Assembly: GCA_013398615.1 (NCBI GenBank)
Contig: VZSR01002395.1
Location: 1,473,586 to 1,537,585 of the forward strand
Length of the DNA stretch: 64,000 bases
Source: Brachypodius melanocephalos
Lineage: Eukaryota; Chordata; Aves; Passeriformes; Pycnonotidae
Reading direction: 5' to 3'
Shown here: positions 24,762-38,800 of the stretch, in pieces
How positions within the stretch are numbered: the stretch's first letter is position 1
Layout: each line of letters begins with the position of its first letter
The notes under the pieces: generated by a model
Seen by the model: only the letters and a program-made list of their open reading frames with translations
Database searches by the model: none
Told to the model about the DNA's origin: nothing
Program-made: the position numbers and the translations under genes

Positions 24762-24810
24762 TTCGCTGGAAACTCATCGAGTCTGGTACCTCCTGTTCAC
24801 TCCTCAAAAT
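24647..24810 (-). CDS. PRRC2C: PRRC2C exon 2: 49-nt 5' UTR and start codon (residues 1-38)
   Basis: The ATG is at 24761-24759 and opens MSEKSGQSTKAKDGKTKYAT, the known N-terminus of this protein. The -3 base is G, a fair Kozak context. The acceptor precedes 24810 and the donor GTGAGT follows 24647. An upstream ATG in the UTR overlaps this start in another frame. Confidence 0.97.
24688..24777 (-). promoter_or_regulatory. Upstream ORF overlapping the PRRC2C start codon
   Basis: An ATG at 24777, 16 nt before the main ATG and so out of frame, opens 29 codons and ends at TAA 24690-24688, inside the coding region. Its context is weak (T at -3), so leaky scanning would be expected. A ribosome using it would terminate 71 nt past the main start. 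Effect on translation is inferred. Confidence 0.6.
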
Positions 24811-26302
24811 CTGCTTGTAAAGAAAAACAGAAAAGTACAGCAATTTGAATAGAAGCCAACACTTAAGTCAGAGTTCACAGGGCAGAAGTGGACAGCATAT
24901 TTAACACCATTAGCACTGTTTCATTTAAGTATTCTGCAGGATGCCAAGGAATGCATTAACTCCAGAAACCCTATACTTATGTAACACCAGGAATTTTAAA
25001 GTACTTCTATCTCTTCAATATGAATGTCACAAAAGCAGCAGGGTCAGCATTTAATTAACATCAAACACTGCTAAAGTGGTAAATATCATCCATGATTTCA
25101 CTAAAAAAATGAGTAATAAAAACCCAATCCCAAACACCACAAATACAGAATTTCCAGCAGCAGCTCTTTCCCCACTGCAGGAGCTCAATGACCTAAGCCA
25201 CTCCTGAAGCCAAGTACTGAGACACAATTAACAGTACAGTATTTCTGGAATTTGTTTCTTTTTCCCCAATTAAAGCCATCATGAACACAGCAGTGAGAGA
25301 TACTAAATACATAGAGTAAGAATATTTAATTTGTCAAAACCAGAACACAGTATGCTCAGTTGGGAAGAGTGAGAATTCCTTAAACCAAGAGTTACACACT
25401 ATTCTTATTCTTACTGCAGCAGTAAATTACAGGGCTGTTAGAGCAGGTCATTTCTCTCCACCCTCCTTCCCCCAGAATAACAGGCCTCGAGAAAAAGAAC
25501 CCAGTAATTAACTGTGATACTTGTCTGGCAGTTCTTGGAAGGAACTTGCAGAGTTGCTGCTCATCACCAGGCAGGAACACAAGTGAGCATTCACTCAAAC
25601 GGAACATTATTATACAAGTTGATTTCTCTTAAAAGTCAAAATCCTGCTACCCTCTTTACAACAATTTTTAAATCTATTTTCATATGAATTCCAGAAGAGT
25701 TCTATATGCTCAAAGAGTTGTGTTTCATTCTAAAAGCAGGCAGCAAGCAAGAGATTCTGCTCAAACTCTTCAGTGATCAAACCCCCATGTCAAACTCAGA
25801 GCTGCAGATCTTCAAAGAGAACTTGATTCATGCTAGGTGCTCACGGATTAATGGTCTGCAAGGACAAGCAGTCTAAAGAAAAAAGCACTCACTTGGTCAT
25901 GACAGACACTTAGTAATGTCAAAAGACCATGGAAATGTCATTTATACAAGTATGATAACATCCCTAACCTTTTCTGCCTTCTACCTGAATTTACAAGCCA
26001 TGATTGAAAAGCAGTTGGGATGGTTCAGCTTCAGCGTAACTCAGGCCAGAAACTATTCTATTACAATCCATGCAGACTGATGCAAAGGGACAATCTCCAG
26101 CCTTGCATGGGGCCACATACACAGCCAACAAATAGATTCTCCCCTCAGAAAAAGACTGCAACTCCCAGATTCTTCTTCCAGATTAGTCAGCATTTGGCTA
26201 TTTCAACAGCAAGTGTTGCACCAAGTTACTCTATGTGTCATCCAAAAATATGAAACGCAGGATGGGAGCAGGGTGAACCCAGCCCACCAAGCAAAACAGA
26301 CC

Positions 26303-27175
26303 CAGGCTGAAAATTACAACTGTGGACGAGCTGTTTGCACTTGAAAGAGCATGTGAGCACAAAGATTGTGGTGTATGACATGATACAGCGAAAGGATCTC
26401 CTGAGAGCTGGATTGCCACCCTGTGCTTCCAGCAGTTACTGCCCAGTACCTTCTCTGATGCCCCAAGATGATTGTGGTGGACTCTTTATCATAAATACGA
26501 GGCTGGGAACAGAGAGGAACAGAAGAGTCGAAGGGACAGAGTCTGCCAGGTTCTTCCACGGACATTTTACTGAACACCTTATGGCAAACTGAGTCTCCTT
26601 ACAGAAGAAAAGGCCAATGCAGAGCCTCATGTCTGATCTAGACTCTGCCTGATAAACGAGTCTGCCTGGATTCAGGTCTCCAGACAGGCTGAAAGCAGTA
26701 GTGTGGCCATGAATAATACTGATGGGCAAAACTTGACATGTCCAATTGCAAGTAAGTACTGGGGCAGCCTGGAGAGTGAATGGTTGCTTGAAATCTGCTC
26801 AGCTGATAACTCCAAAGATAAGCTTGCCTAAATTCAAGTATCAAACTGGGTGGGTTTTTTCCTGTAAAGATATTTGAGTAGTGAGCTTTGGCTTCCAGTG
26901 AAACCTTGCAGCTTCAGTGTCGTTTTTTTGGATAGATGAGGGATAGCCTAGCAGCCAAGTCTGTGGCTGGAGTCTAGATCATGTATTTATGATAGAGAGT
27001 CCGCCACAATCATCCTGGTGCATCTGTGAAGGTACTGGGCAGGTAATTTCAAGGAGCACAGGGTGGCCAACCATCTTTCAGGTGAGCCTGTAACTGTATC
27101 AAGTCATACACTACAATCTCTACGCTCATACATTTAAGTGCAAACAACTCATCCAGAATTTTAATTTTTGGCCCA
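26303..27175. repeat. Pair of ~195-bp inverted repeats with 484-bp spacer
   Basis: The left arm (26303-26498) and the reverse complement of the right arm (26983-27175) align along nearly their whole length, by eye at about 80% identity. Shared landmarks are TTTGCACTT, GTGTATGAC, GCCACCCTGTGCT, CTGCCCAGTACCTTC, GATGATTGTGG and ATCATAAATAC. They may be two copies of one old interspersed repeat inserted head to head, or the long terminal inverted repeats of one DNA transposon. I do not recognise the family. Lies in PRRC2C intron 1. Confidence 0.75.
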
Positions 27176-29831
27176 AAACTCATCCCAGCCAAGGAGTTTG
27201 TAAACAAGAGGCAGCTTCACAATGGCAAATAATCTAGAAAGATTGTTTGGCAAACAAAACAAACAAAAAAAAGACAACTTGGGTCATTTTTTACCCCCAA
27301 AATTCTCCAAAGCAGCAAAGCACCAAGACATGCAGACAGAGCAGAAAGCAGTTTGAGGGCAGTTTAAGATCATCTTTTGTCATATTTTCTAAAGCCTGCA
27401 CCTCTGGTAGAGATAAAACATGCAAAATCTTAATCATAACACTCTTCCTTACAGAGCAATACAGATTTCATACTTCAGCAGACAGTCATTGTAATAACTG
27501 CTCTTTCTAGAATGTTTGACAGCTTCAAGAATAGAGGACAGTGAACACATTCTCCAAATATATCTTTTTATATTTAATTTAAAAAACTGGTCTGCTCATT
27601 ACAACTGAGCTCTATGTCTTTTATACTATTAGAATTCATACTGTTTGACAAGTTTTTCCCAACTTATAATAAACAGAAAAATAAACGGAATGTTTTACAA
27701 TGATTAAAACTGCACATTCCTCAGTAACCTGACTTAAACAAAACAAATAACTTCAATTAGGCAGGTCAATATATTCAACAATATATAATAAATATATTTA
27801 AGTACATTTAGACCTGATACGGTTGCCAAAGAAGATATTCTTGCAAAATCAGACTTTAGACCAGGTACTCAAGCCAGGAATGACAAATCCTCCCTCTGAG
27901 AGCCCATGTGGCCTTCAACAAACATCCTGCCAAGTGACACATTAAACAAGCACTCAGTGCCATCAGACAAAAGTTATGAAGAGAGAGCTGCATGATTTTG
28001 AGCCGTGTGAAACTGTTCAGCTCCAAAGCTTCTGACTTTTCATCCAAACTTCAGCTGTGTATGCCACATTCCTATACCTGAGCACTGGAATCAACACAGG
28101 ACACATTTAACTTGTGCACACAACACACTGGTGAGCACGTTCCTCCCCAAGTGATTCCCAATTTGCCCAACATTTCCATATTTTGTTATTACAGTCAAAC
28201 TCTCCCAAGTGAAGTGCTGCTGTGCACTGGGTTCAGGCTGTGTGCTGTAACGTGAGGCAGCTGTGTGCACCTCTGAAAACACACACAAGATGTCAGAAGC
28301 ACTTTCCAAGCTAAGTAAGCACCGTGACAGCCAGCGGAAGGACAGGAACAGCATAAGCCATAATGGCACTTGGCAGGGCTCACTGCACTATTAAGAAATT
28401 TAAGCAAGTCAGCTGTTCATTCTGAGTAATTACAGTTACTATTATGCACAAATATGGAGAGCACAATGCTCCCAAAATTCTGCAGCAAACATTTACCTTT
28501 CAGCTGCTCTGCAATGTTATTTAATAAGTTAACTGAACTTCACTGTGGCTTGAAGATTTTTAGGGTAAAAATTATTACTGTAATTTCTGTACCAGACTAT
28601 TTTTCCAGACTCCAACTGGCTGACTTATTTAGATCCTGCAAGCAACTCAGAAGCTTGTGCACAGAAAATAGCACACAAAGTAGCTGCCACAAATTCTAAA
28701 TATCCTGGTCTCTGTTAAGGAACATTTACTTGTACCCTCTTAGACATTAAGAGCTGGTACAAGAACAAACTGAATGCAATGGATTCCAGACTACCAAAAT
28801 ATGTTTTTAGTAGTAAAATCCCAGCAAACAAACCACCCCCCACATCACACAGGCCTCTTCCACTAAACTCCTAGCTCTTCTGATCATTTCAGAACTCCCC
28901 TCTATGACTTGTTTAGAATTTAATGATACAATTTATTACAACTGTAAACTTTGCATAGTGTTCCATCATGGCCAAGTGCAGCCTCAAAAAGGTGTCACCT
29001 CTGCTTCAGAAAAAAAGTTTTACTTAAACAAGGTAAAAATATTACATATTTTGAGGTGACTTTTGAGGACTGAGTGGTAAGAAGTACAAAACATTTAACA
29101 ACTCTTAAATTGTTGTCAGACCAGAGGACAAACTCTCAATCAACATTTTACACACTGCATGTTTAAACCCCTATCTAGACAAAAAGATCTGATTTTTAGT
29201 GTAACATGTCAAGAGACTTCTCCAGCAGTATCACAGTTAGCTTTAACACAGTCCTTCCATCTTAGACCCCCAGCCCACACCTCTTTAGCCTACAAGCACT
29301 CCATCAGAACACGTAACCTGTACAGGAGTTTCCCAGGATTTTGAAGTCTTAAAACATTAAAAATACTGGAATAACTCTCACAATTCCTATTCAATGCAGC
29401 AAGCATATGTAGTCCCTGTCACCTCTACTCCAAGGGCTGTGTTTTGGCCAAATTTGGAAAAAGATGCACTGGAATGACTTAGGGCAAAGCACACCATTCA
29501 AGACTCAAACCAGCTGAAAATTTGAACTCTCAGTGCCTCAAATGCCCATCTGTGAAGTGGGAAACATCACAAAAAATACTACATGAAAGTTTATTCATAA
29601 CTGGGACACATTAGCACCTCTCTCAAAACAGAAACCAAGAAATCAATCCAGAAAGAATTTTCATACACTATTTTAAGCACACTAAAAGTACTTAAAGGGT
29701 AAAAACCATCATATACAGATCTGTTATTTGTATCCAGCCGTAACTTCACTTTTCTAAGAATAGCTTTGTTTCTGGGACACTGAACAATGCGGTTCTGGTA
29801 ATTTCTGGAACCAAATACAACTACTTAAATT

Positions 29832-29852
29832 AAAAAAAAAAAAAAAAAAAAA
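29832..29852. repeat. A21 homopolymer
   Basis: A run of 21 A followed by more A-rich sequence in PRRC2C intron 1. It might be the tail of an old retroposed copy, but no body is recognisable upstream. Confidence 0.85.
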
Positions 29853-32800
29853 GAAAAAAACCCAAACAAACAATTTTTACCACATATTCCATTGGTTTCA
29901 GAGGCAGATGCTCACAAATCACTGTCAGTAATTTCAAAAAAAATTCACTGTACATAAAAATGTGGCATTAGAAAGTTCACATTTCGACTGGAAGTCTGGC
30001 AATATTTAGATTCTAGAACTTAAGAAACTGCCCACTACTGCAAAACTTAAGCATAATCTCCAGCTAGATACTAATTTTTGAAAAACAACTGTGTGATTTT
30101 CAGAAAAGAGACCAATTTACATCAATTACAGAACTAGAATGCCAATTTAAAACAAAGAAACAGAGGATACTGGAGTCAAAGTACCTAGAACCCCAAGAAA
30201 GCCTTTTTAGTGCTTTTTGCAACACAATTTCAAGGAATCCTAGTATTTTAAAGGACACTCCAAAATACTGTGCAATTACTGAATGTATGTGTTTGGATGT
30301 GGTTTTGTCCAGAGAAGGTTGCACACAAATAAAAAAATGGAATTACAATTAAACATCCTGACTCCACTTCTCTGCCGTGGATGTTTATAAACAATATGCA
30401 TCAACAATCTCTTCTCGAATGCCTTATACTTTCAACTCTGGAAGCAACATTTTAGCCCCATTTTTATTTACAAAACCATAACAAAACAAAAAAAAAAGTT
30501 TTAGCCATTTATCCCACTATTAAGATTTCTTAAGAACTTCAGCACTACCAACTTTAATAAGACACAAAAACGAGCTTGGAGAACCTCTGGTAACACTTGG
30601 GTAGCAAAGAAGTCTCTGTCAAATCTAAATATCTAACACAGCCTCCCGAAGCAGGATTTCCCTTCCCTCCAAGAGCCACTTGCAGCTCAAGCAGATTGCT
30701 GCTAAGCAGGCTGAAAATTGCAGGAAAACTCTGGGGACTCCAAGCTTGTTTTTCATGTACCTCGATCACAGCTCTATGATCTACAAGAAGAGAAGCTCTT
30801 CAAATCTTTAAAAAGTTCTTGGGTAGATGTCAGTACCAATTCATTCTTGAATGAGACCTAAACAAGTTTTATTTCCTTAGAAAGTCTCACTAATACACTT
30901 TTCCATCTCTAAATTTTGAGCTCACTGGTTTCCAGCACAGCTTGAGAGAGGGTACAAAGCTCTGATTGCATGGACTCTATAAAATCCATGGAGATTGGCA
31001 GCCAAGTAGGACAAGAAAACCCTTTAATCACCATCTCTTCCATACCCATCATCTCAGTGGGAAGCCTGTAGGATGGGCACAATCTAAAGAGGAGTTACTA
31101 GCCACCAAATGGAAAAAAAAAATCAGAATTAGTTTGGCTCTTCAGAACCAAGACACTCCATCCTGGGACAAAGCTGTAGCAAAGCAGGTTTAGATAGCTC
31201 ATTCATTCTTCAAGTAACTCCCCTTTAAAGCCTAAGAAAATCTTTCCAAAACAGTACCAAAACTGAGTATGTCAAGTGGAAAACACACCATGACACCAGA
31301 CAGACATTTTAGGGCATTATCCCCTCACATGCACCTACAAAAATGGAGTTTGTGGATGCCAGAAATGAGCATGCACAAATATGTCTGCATCAATTCTAAC
31401 AGACATCCAACAACAGCCTAAACAGAGCTACTAAGCTAAGCAATGAAAAACAACCCAAATTAGCCACCCACAAAAAAAAAAAAAGTCTATTCAGAAACTA
31501 ACTTCGCCACAAAGCATATGGTCCTTTGAACCAGCAATCTATGGAGCAAGCAAATCTGCTGCCTTAGAAAGCCTGCAAGGCAGCTTGTTGAACTGATCTG
31601 TTGGGAGAAATACGAATCACCTAAACCCTGGCTTTGCAACAGGAAAACCAGCAAGAAACCTCAACAGCTCAGGGAAATTTTTGTTAGGAGCATTTTAAGA
31701 CTAACACGGCACTAACCAAACTTTTAGGACACATATTGCAGAAAAATTATCTGTCAGTTCTATTTTTTTTTCCTTGAGAACAAAAGAAAATAACTTAAAA
31801 CCCCACAGATCCAAGTACAGCAAACCTCAAATTTGTCTCTATCCATAGATTTTAATATATATATAACTGCATGTGCATGAGTATTTCACAGAAACCATAT
31901 TCCTGTGGAACAGCCCTGCCAAAAGCAGCTTGATCAGTAGGATCAATCAGAATCAGCATGACTTAAATGTGCCCACATAACAAGGGATTAAAAAGCCACA
32001 GACAGGTTAAACTCACACTGGCAACAAAACTGTCAAAAATGCACTGAGTATTTTCATGTGTCACACAGCTGCTTTCCTTCAACTAAGATCATTTCTGGTA
32101 TTTCTACTGCTTAGGAAATCTTCTCCTTTTTAGGTGACCTCAGGTAAATGGGAGATTCTGGTCCCGTCCTCTCCCTTCCCAAGGCAGAATGATGCCAGTG
32201 CAGCTATTTAAGAACTCTTGGGGGGAAATAAAGCAGTTTTCATTTCATTTAGTCAAATTTTTATGCATGTTTATATTCAGAGTATCAAATAAAGCTGTTC
32301 GGTATCCTGACAAATACTATCTATATATTACCTAGAACAATGCAGTTATCCAGGAATTCAATGCTGGTCTCTTTCTCCCAGTATTTTACACCAATGGCTT
32401 GATTTTCATCTCCAGCTTTCTACTGGATAAGGGAAGCTGTTCATCAGGATATCACTTATATTTATTTCTGCCTTTTGCAGGGAGCTTAGGAGGTAATTTA
32501 GAGATGCACTCAAGCATAAATACAGCTATTCTTAAAACAGAATGCTAAAATTAGGAAGTTCCTCCCTAAAATTTTATTCAGTTTTCAACTACTGCACATG
32601 CAGAAGATATAATACCCCTGTCTGCTTTAGCTTTATAATTAAATACTGTTACTTGTATTTTAATGATAACTTTACAATTAAAACAGAGATTGATTTTAAA
32701 ATATATCGATTTTCAAAGTGGAATATCAAACAAGGTCAAATTAAGAAACTCCCTTCAGTGAATTTTGTGTCTGGTAATTCTCTGAATTTCGAGGTTAGAT

Positions 32801-35800
32801 AATGAAAAATGGTACAAGTATCACCAGAGAGTTTTAACAAAAGCTCTTCTACTACGCTCAACTGAAAATCCAACAGCTGCCACCTCAAGCAGCAGCACTT
32901 CTAAGCAAGTAAGACTCCTACAGAAACCCTACTCTAGTAGTCAAGTACCTTGAGGAAGTGAAATAAATGATGTCCAGACTCAGCCTTGAGGCTCAAGTCC
33001 TTAGCCAAAAAAACCCAATTGATGTCTAGCTTAAAAGATCTAGATAGAAGTAATTTTAATTTGGTTTCTGAATTTAGAAAATTTACTTTGGTCATTTTTT
33101 TCCAAACTTCTTTACAACATGAGGAATAGTTGCTAACAGACTGATGGAATTTGCATACAATCAAATACTGAAGAGAAAGGACTTAAAGGTTGAAGTTGAA
33201 AACCTGATTGCACAGGTACCACAAAATCACGAGGATCAGAAACCCTGGATGTGCTACTAGATCAAATGCACCCTGGGTTCAGCATTCCCTTCTACTGGAA
33301 TGGTCCAGACTGATCCTGGTAGAGGCACACCAGCCTCAACACTCCAGCACATCTGATATCTGTACAGTCAGTTCTGTAAGGCTGCATTTGTCTCAGAGAG
33401 CTTCTCACTGCTGATGGAGGTGATGTGGAATCGTGTTTAATGAAACAGTTCTCCACATGTCTACATGCAGACTCTAACAGTAATGATGATCAGACTTGCC
33501 CAATTCTTTTAAGAGCAATTTCCAGTTTGGGTTGAGGCACAGCAAGGCAGCAATGCAAAACATACCTTATTTTTCTCACTGACATATGAATAAAAAGCCT
33601 CTGGAAGTCAAAAAGACTCCTAACTGTAGAATGAGAACACCATAGTGGAATACAGTGACCAGTTCTCATTCGTTCTACATGAACCAGACCAGTGGAGAGA
33701 AACTTAATACTGCAACCACAGCTCGAGTGCAAATGAGGAGTAACTACCAAGACCTGTGTTAGAAACATTCCTTCAAGTGTCAGCCCTTTTCAAATTACCC
33801 GAGTTTCTTTACCAGAAAGGATTTTTCAAGATATTCCAGTAAAGAGACCGACTGTGAGTGTCCCACCTAAGTCAGAACCACTGGAAAAAGCCAATGCACC
33901 AACCCAACACAGCTGGTCTGGCCATGTGCTGGCAACCCTCAGACACAAATTACAATTCAGATGTTTCGCTAGATTACCAAACACATTGCAACTAAAAATC
34001 CATTCTTTTCTGAAAACCTAACATGCCAGATTTCTTTGAGGGTCACTTTCAGAGCAGGTTATTTTACTTCTTAGCCTGACAATGCCTTTACAAATCTTTT
34101 CTGACTTCTTTCACACCAAACATTAAGCAAATTTTTCACAAGACAGATTTTTGGTTTTCCCCATTTCATGCAGTTGGTTAAGAAACTTGCAAAACTGTAA
34201 ATTTTTAATTGAGGCATGAGTTTTGAAGTTCTGGAAGGAAGCCAGGGCCAGAAAAAGCCCTTAGTTTCTACAGAAGCAAAGAGAGCATCATAATGATATG
34301 TGTTCTCATTATTTCTGGGAACAGAACAATATAAGTGCTTTTGCCCAATTAGCTTTTCAACTTGCAGATGCCAAATGAGACTTTATTTTTAAGATTTACA
34401 AAACCATTTATTAAAGAAATTTCCATTATTTGGAAGAATGAGACTTCAAAGCTCATGAAACTGCACTGCTGCCTATTTGAGCACAAGATAAGGGAATAAA
34501 TTAAGGCAAATTCTTACAGAAACAAGCTGTGTACTTGCTATCAAAGTGCAGGATTCAAAGAGCAGCCTGGTAGGCAGCACGTTTCTCTGAAGACCTACCA
34601 TGACCTGTCTTACCTGTCAGAAGGATTTTTAACTGAAAAAATTACAACTGTTGACCAGGTTTCTTAATAGCTAATTTATATCAGTTTATCCAGAACACAG
34701 CAGCTCTCTGTAAAGGCATCTGTTAATAGTTAGGATCACAAACAATCCCTCAAAAAATTACAAACACACTCAGCAGACTGTCACAAGCACCACTTTGCTT
34801 CTTGCTCAACTGAACCACACCATCCAACAGAAGTCTGGAAAAGTCAAAAATATCAGTAAACCCCTTCTCCCCACACACAGAAAAAGTGACAAAGTGGGGA
34901 GTGTCCTCTTTGGTGGCATCCTGAGTAGTGGCTGCTGTGTCAGGCTGAGAAAAGGGGGACAAAAGACAAATCCATGGTGGGACTATAGCAGCAGCCTCAC
35001 AACTGCTGCCACACCTGAGTGCAGGGCAGGCTGAGCAGTGCTCAGGATCTGCTCCTCTGCAGGTGCTGCCTGCTGAGGAGAGCAGGAGTCACTCCTGCAG
35101 TCGATCCCAGTGATAAGTTGGTGTAAAACACTTCCCTTTAGGAAGCTGATGAAAGAAAATCAATAGGACATGTAAACAGACCAGATTCCCAACAGATGAG
35201 AAGTTCCAGCCATTTACAGCCAATTCCCATATTTTCACCGTTTCGTTTTTCCTTTTCACTTTAATACTTACTGCAAAAACCCCCTCTATTACAAACCCTT
35301 ACTGAGCTGGAAGCACATTTTCAACCCTTCACACCCATCCTATGTAGACTTGGACAGTGGAAGACAGCAGGACAGATTAGGAGAAAAAAGTTAAACCACT
35401 CCTTTGCTGGGAGTAACTCAAGGAATCTCACTCAAAACTTCCATTTCCTGCTCCTTCACCACAATTTCCAAGCCCCACTAAATAATTATTTTTTCCCAGA
35501 GGAAGTGACACCTTTTTTCAGTGCTCTTCCCCAGGACCAACAATGCTGAGCAGTAGATTTCTCACCATGCTTTTCTGTATCTTTAAAGTATCTCTAACCT
35601 CAACTGCAAAAGAGTAAAATTTTTATACACATCTTGTTTTTCCAAAGCCGCTATTCATAAGATAATCCTTAAATAAGAAATAATTACATCTTAACAGTTT
35701 TATTTTGGAAATTTGTTAGAAGTTGCTCTGAAATAATGTTCAGGCAAGCTCCTCTGTTCATGAGCTCCTTCAGAATACTTTGTCAGTGTACAAGAACAAC

Positions 35801-38800
35801 TTTAGGGCTACATCCTAAAGGATTTCCCCTCTTCTTTAGAAAACGTGCCAGAATTAATCCCCTCTTTGCCAGATTTTCTCCCCCAATTATTTTCTGTTCA
35901 TTTTCTCAAGGTATTTCTGTTGTTGAAGGGTGCAACCTGAAGATGGAGGCATTCAACAGTAGGAATCTACAGAATAAACAGTTTTGTAGTCTTGTACAAC
36001 CTCACCATTATTAAGAAAAGTTCGAAACAGTTACTCTAATCAGTTATTTAATGACTTAGGCTACTTGTCACCACGCTCAAAACTTCCCACCTTGCCCAAA
36101 TTCTTTGCAGGCTGTTACTCCTGTCATATTCCTAACCTGATTCATGTACATCAAAAATAAACAGAATTTCTTCTCTGTATTAAAGATATGTCACAGTGTA
36201 TTCTGAAGGTTTTTAAGTTACTCCCACTGCGGTAGTGAGAGCTTGGGTTGCCAAATGCTCCAGCTTGTATCACACTGACAGCACCAGTAAAAAATTTCAC
36301 TCCATAAAGGTGGCAGAATTTTGCTCCCTGCTCTGGTCCGGCTTGGAGAGAGCTCACAGCTGCTCACAGTCTCTTTTACCTGCTGCCCATTATCCTCTGG
36401 ATCTCTGGTTACATGCTTTTCCCTGTGACTCACTAATTTCTTGGAACAGACACATCCCCTTGTTCACTGAAGAATGCTCAGCATGGAAGAGATGCAGCTG
36501 CCAACACCACACTGACAACAGCTCTGGACACCAGTTAATTACAGTAAGGTCAACTTCAGATCTCTGTTTAAACTGGAGTTGACCACAAAAAAAGGGAAAA
36601 AAAAAGATGAGAAGCTAAATTTAAAAAGTCTTATCAGCATAGCCAGCTTTATGCATCTGTCTCTCAACACTACAGAATCCATTTTCCATGGAAGTTAACT
36701 TGCATCTGCCAAATGGCTGCAGATGAGGTTTAATATCTTCACTTGCTCTTGGCTCTCTGTTTACTCTTCTCAGATTAAAAAAAACCCCACATGTCCCTTG
36801 ACACTTTGCTTTCAAGATGCAGTAAATAATTCAGGCTCAACACATTATCAAAATACTTATCAAGGAACTTTTTCTTATCCAAAGCTCTGGGTGTCCTACA
36901 AAGCTTTGTCCATGCTGGTAGCAGCATCTGTGACATGAAAAACATCTCTTAATCAAGGTGACTCCAAAAAATCAACCACTTAGGAATGCCACAAGCCAAA
37001 CGCAAGCTTTTCTTGCTAGAATACATCTTTCTTATTTGCATTGTCAAGGGAAAACGTTCTTGCTCCTTTTCATTAGAAGACTTTTTGCTGTGCACCTATA
37101 CAAAGCACAGACTGTCTCACACGTGGCTAAAGAACAAGGCCTGTAAATCAGTATTTATATTTTTTCAAAATGAAAGCATCAATTCATTGATACTAAGGCT
37201 ACAATCCTTCAGTAGAATATTTGGTGAGTTTGAAACAGAAGTCCTAAAGCAGTTATCATGTCTTTAACTAGGAGGAAACAATTGGCTTCTCAAGCAAAAA
37301 GCAAATGTTGCTGCAATTCCACCTTAGCTGAAGGTCCAAATCAGTTTAAGTACATCTTAAATCATTACTCCTGCAAACATTCCTTAGAATTATGACTGTA
37401 GACTGAAATATTAAGTTAAAATTTATAAACAATAAAATCTAGCAACATTCGCATGCTTAAAAAATATGAATTTTAAACCAAGGTGTAAGTGTTTATACGA
37501 TTTCATGAGGACAGCCTGAAAAGGGCTGCTTTTCTAAGCACAGAAAGTTTGATCTGCTAACTTAAGCAAGCAGTGCAGCAAAAAATGGACAGCCCAGTCA
37601 TTGCCAAACTACAATTTATAGCCCACCTAGGTAAAATCTGAATAAGGCTGCCATTTCACTTAGTTATCAGCTGTACACTGATTAAATTGGTATTTAAGAG
37701 ACCTTCTTCTCTCAGTTACCCAGGACTGGGTGATGTTCTTCAGGGAGTACTAGTGCATTTATTGCAGTTGAATATAAAGTGCAGCCATTCCTGTCTCTGA
37801 TGCTGGAAGACCCTGAAAATGAAGCCCATGTTATTTTCAAACACACATCAGTTCAAATTTATCACCATCATCCTTCAGACTGAAGACATGTAAGGTTGAT
37901 TCTGCACTCTAATTTTCCCGTTAATCAAGACAGTGTCAGATAATTTAAACCATGAACAATGTGAATGTTAAACAGTTTCTCTCTTTAGTATGTGTTTGCA
38001 ATCTGTAACAGACAAGCTCGTTAGCATTTACTTAGAATGTTATGTAATGGCTGAGGTATTTGTAATAAAAACAGTCTATTTCTGTTGGCCTGTTCTTCAT
38101 AGACATAAAAGCTGTCTTCATCTGATTTTTATTAGGACTTCATCTTCCTCTGCTCTTGATGCATTTTTTAAGACTCCTGTGCACTCCATTTTCATTTCAC
38201 TGCTACTCAGAGTATTATTTTCTCCCACCTCCCCATACGGATTTCACCTTTTATTTTTACACCACTTTCACCCGTAAGCTTCTACCAGGTTTTGTAAAAC
38301 CCAAACCCAAAAAACAATGAGAGCATGAAGCTGAGCAAAGGAAAAATTTCTTACAGAAGATGAACTGGTTCTACCAGTAGAACACCACCAGCAGTCCCGT
38401 CGTTACAAGCCCAACATCCATCCTCCGCTAGTGGGAAGGCGCTGCATTTTAATGTTGGTGGAATTTTTCCCCCTCAAACCCTCCACTAGTGTAGGAGCCT
38501 CCAGCCAAGGGAAGTGTTTTTCCATCTCTCACACCCCCAATCCACTACACAAGGGTTTACTCCTCTGCAAGAGCACACTGTGCAAGGCTTTAATTCTTCT
38601 GCAGGGTTTTTTCCTCCTCATTTTATCCACACCACCCCTTATATGGTATTTAGTCTCTGCTTTCTACCCTCTCTCCATTCTCACATCCCTGCCATTCCTG
38701 AGCCTGGGAATCGGTCTGGAACAAAGAAATTGTATTCCCAGGACTGCAGGACACCTGGCTGAAGTCAACCCCACAGAACAGAATCCTGCTTTGACTTCCA

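Noticed and set aside
26436..26729. 97-codon frame over the inverted repeat as a transposase remnant
   Set aside because: No DDE-type or other transposase motif could be seen, so the coding claim cannot be supported.
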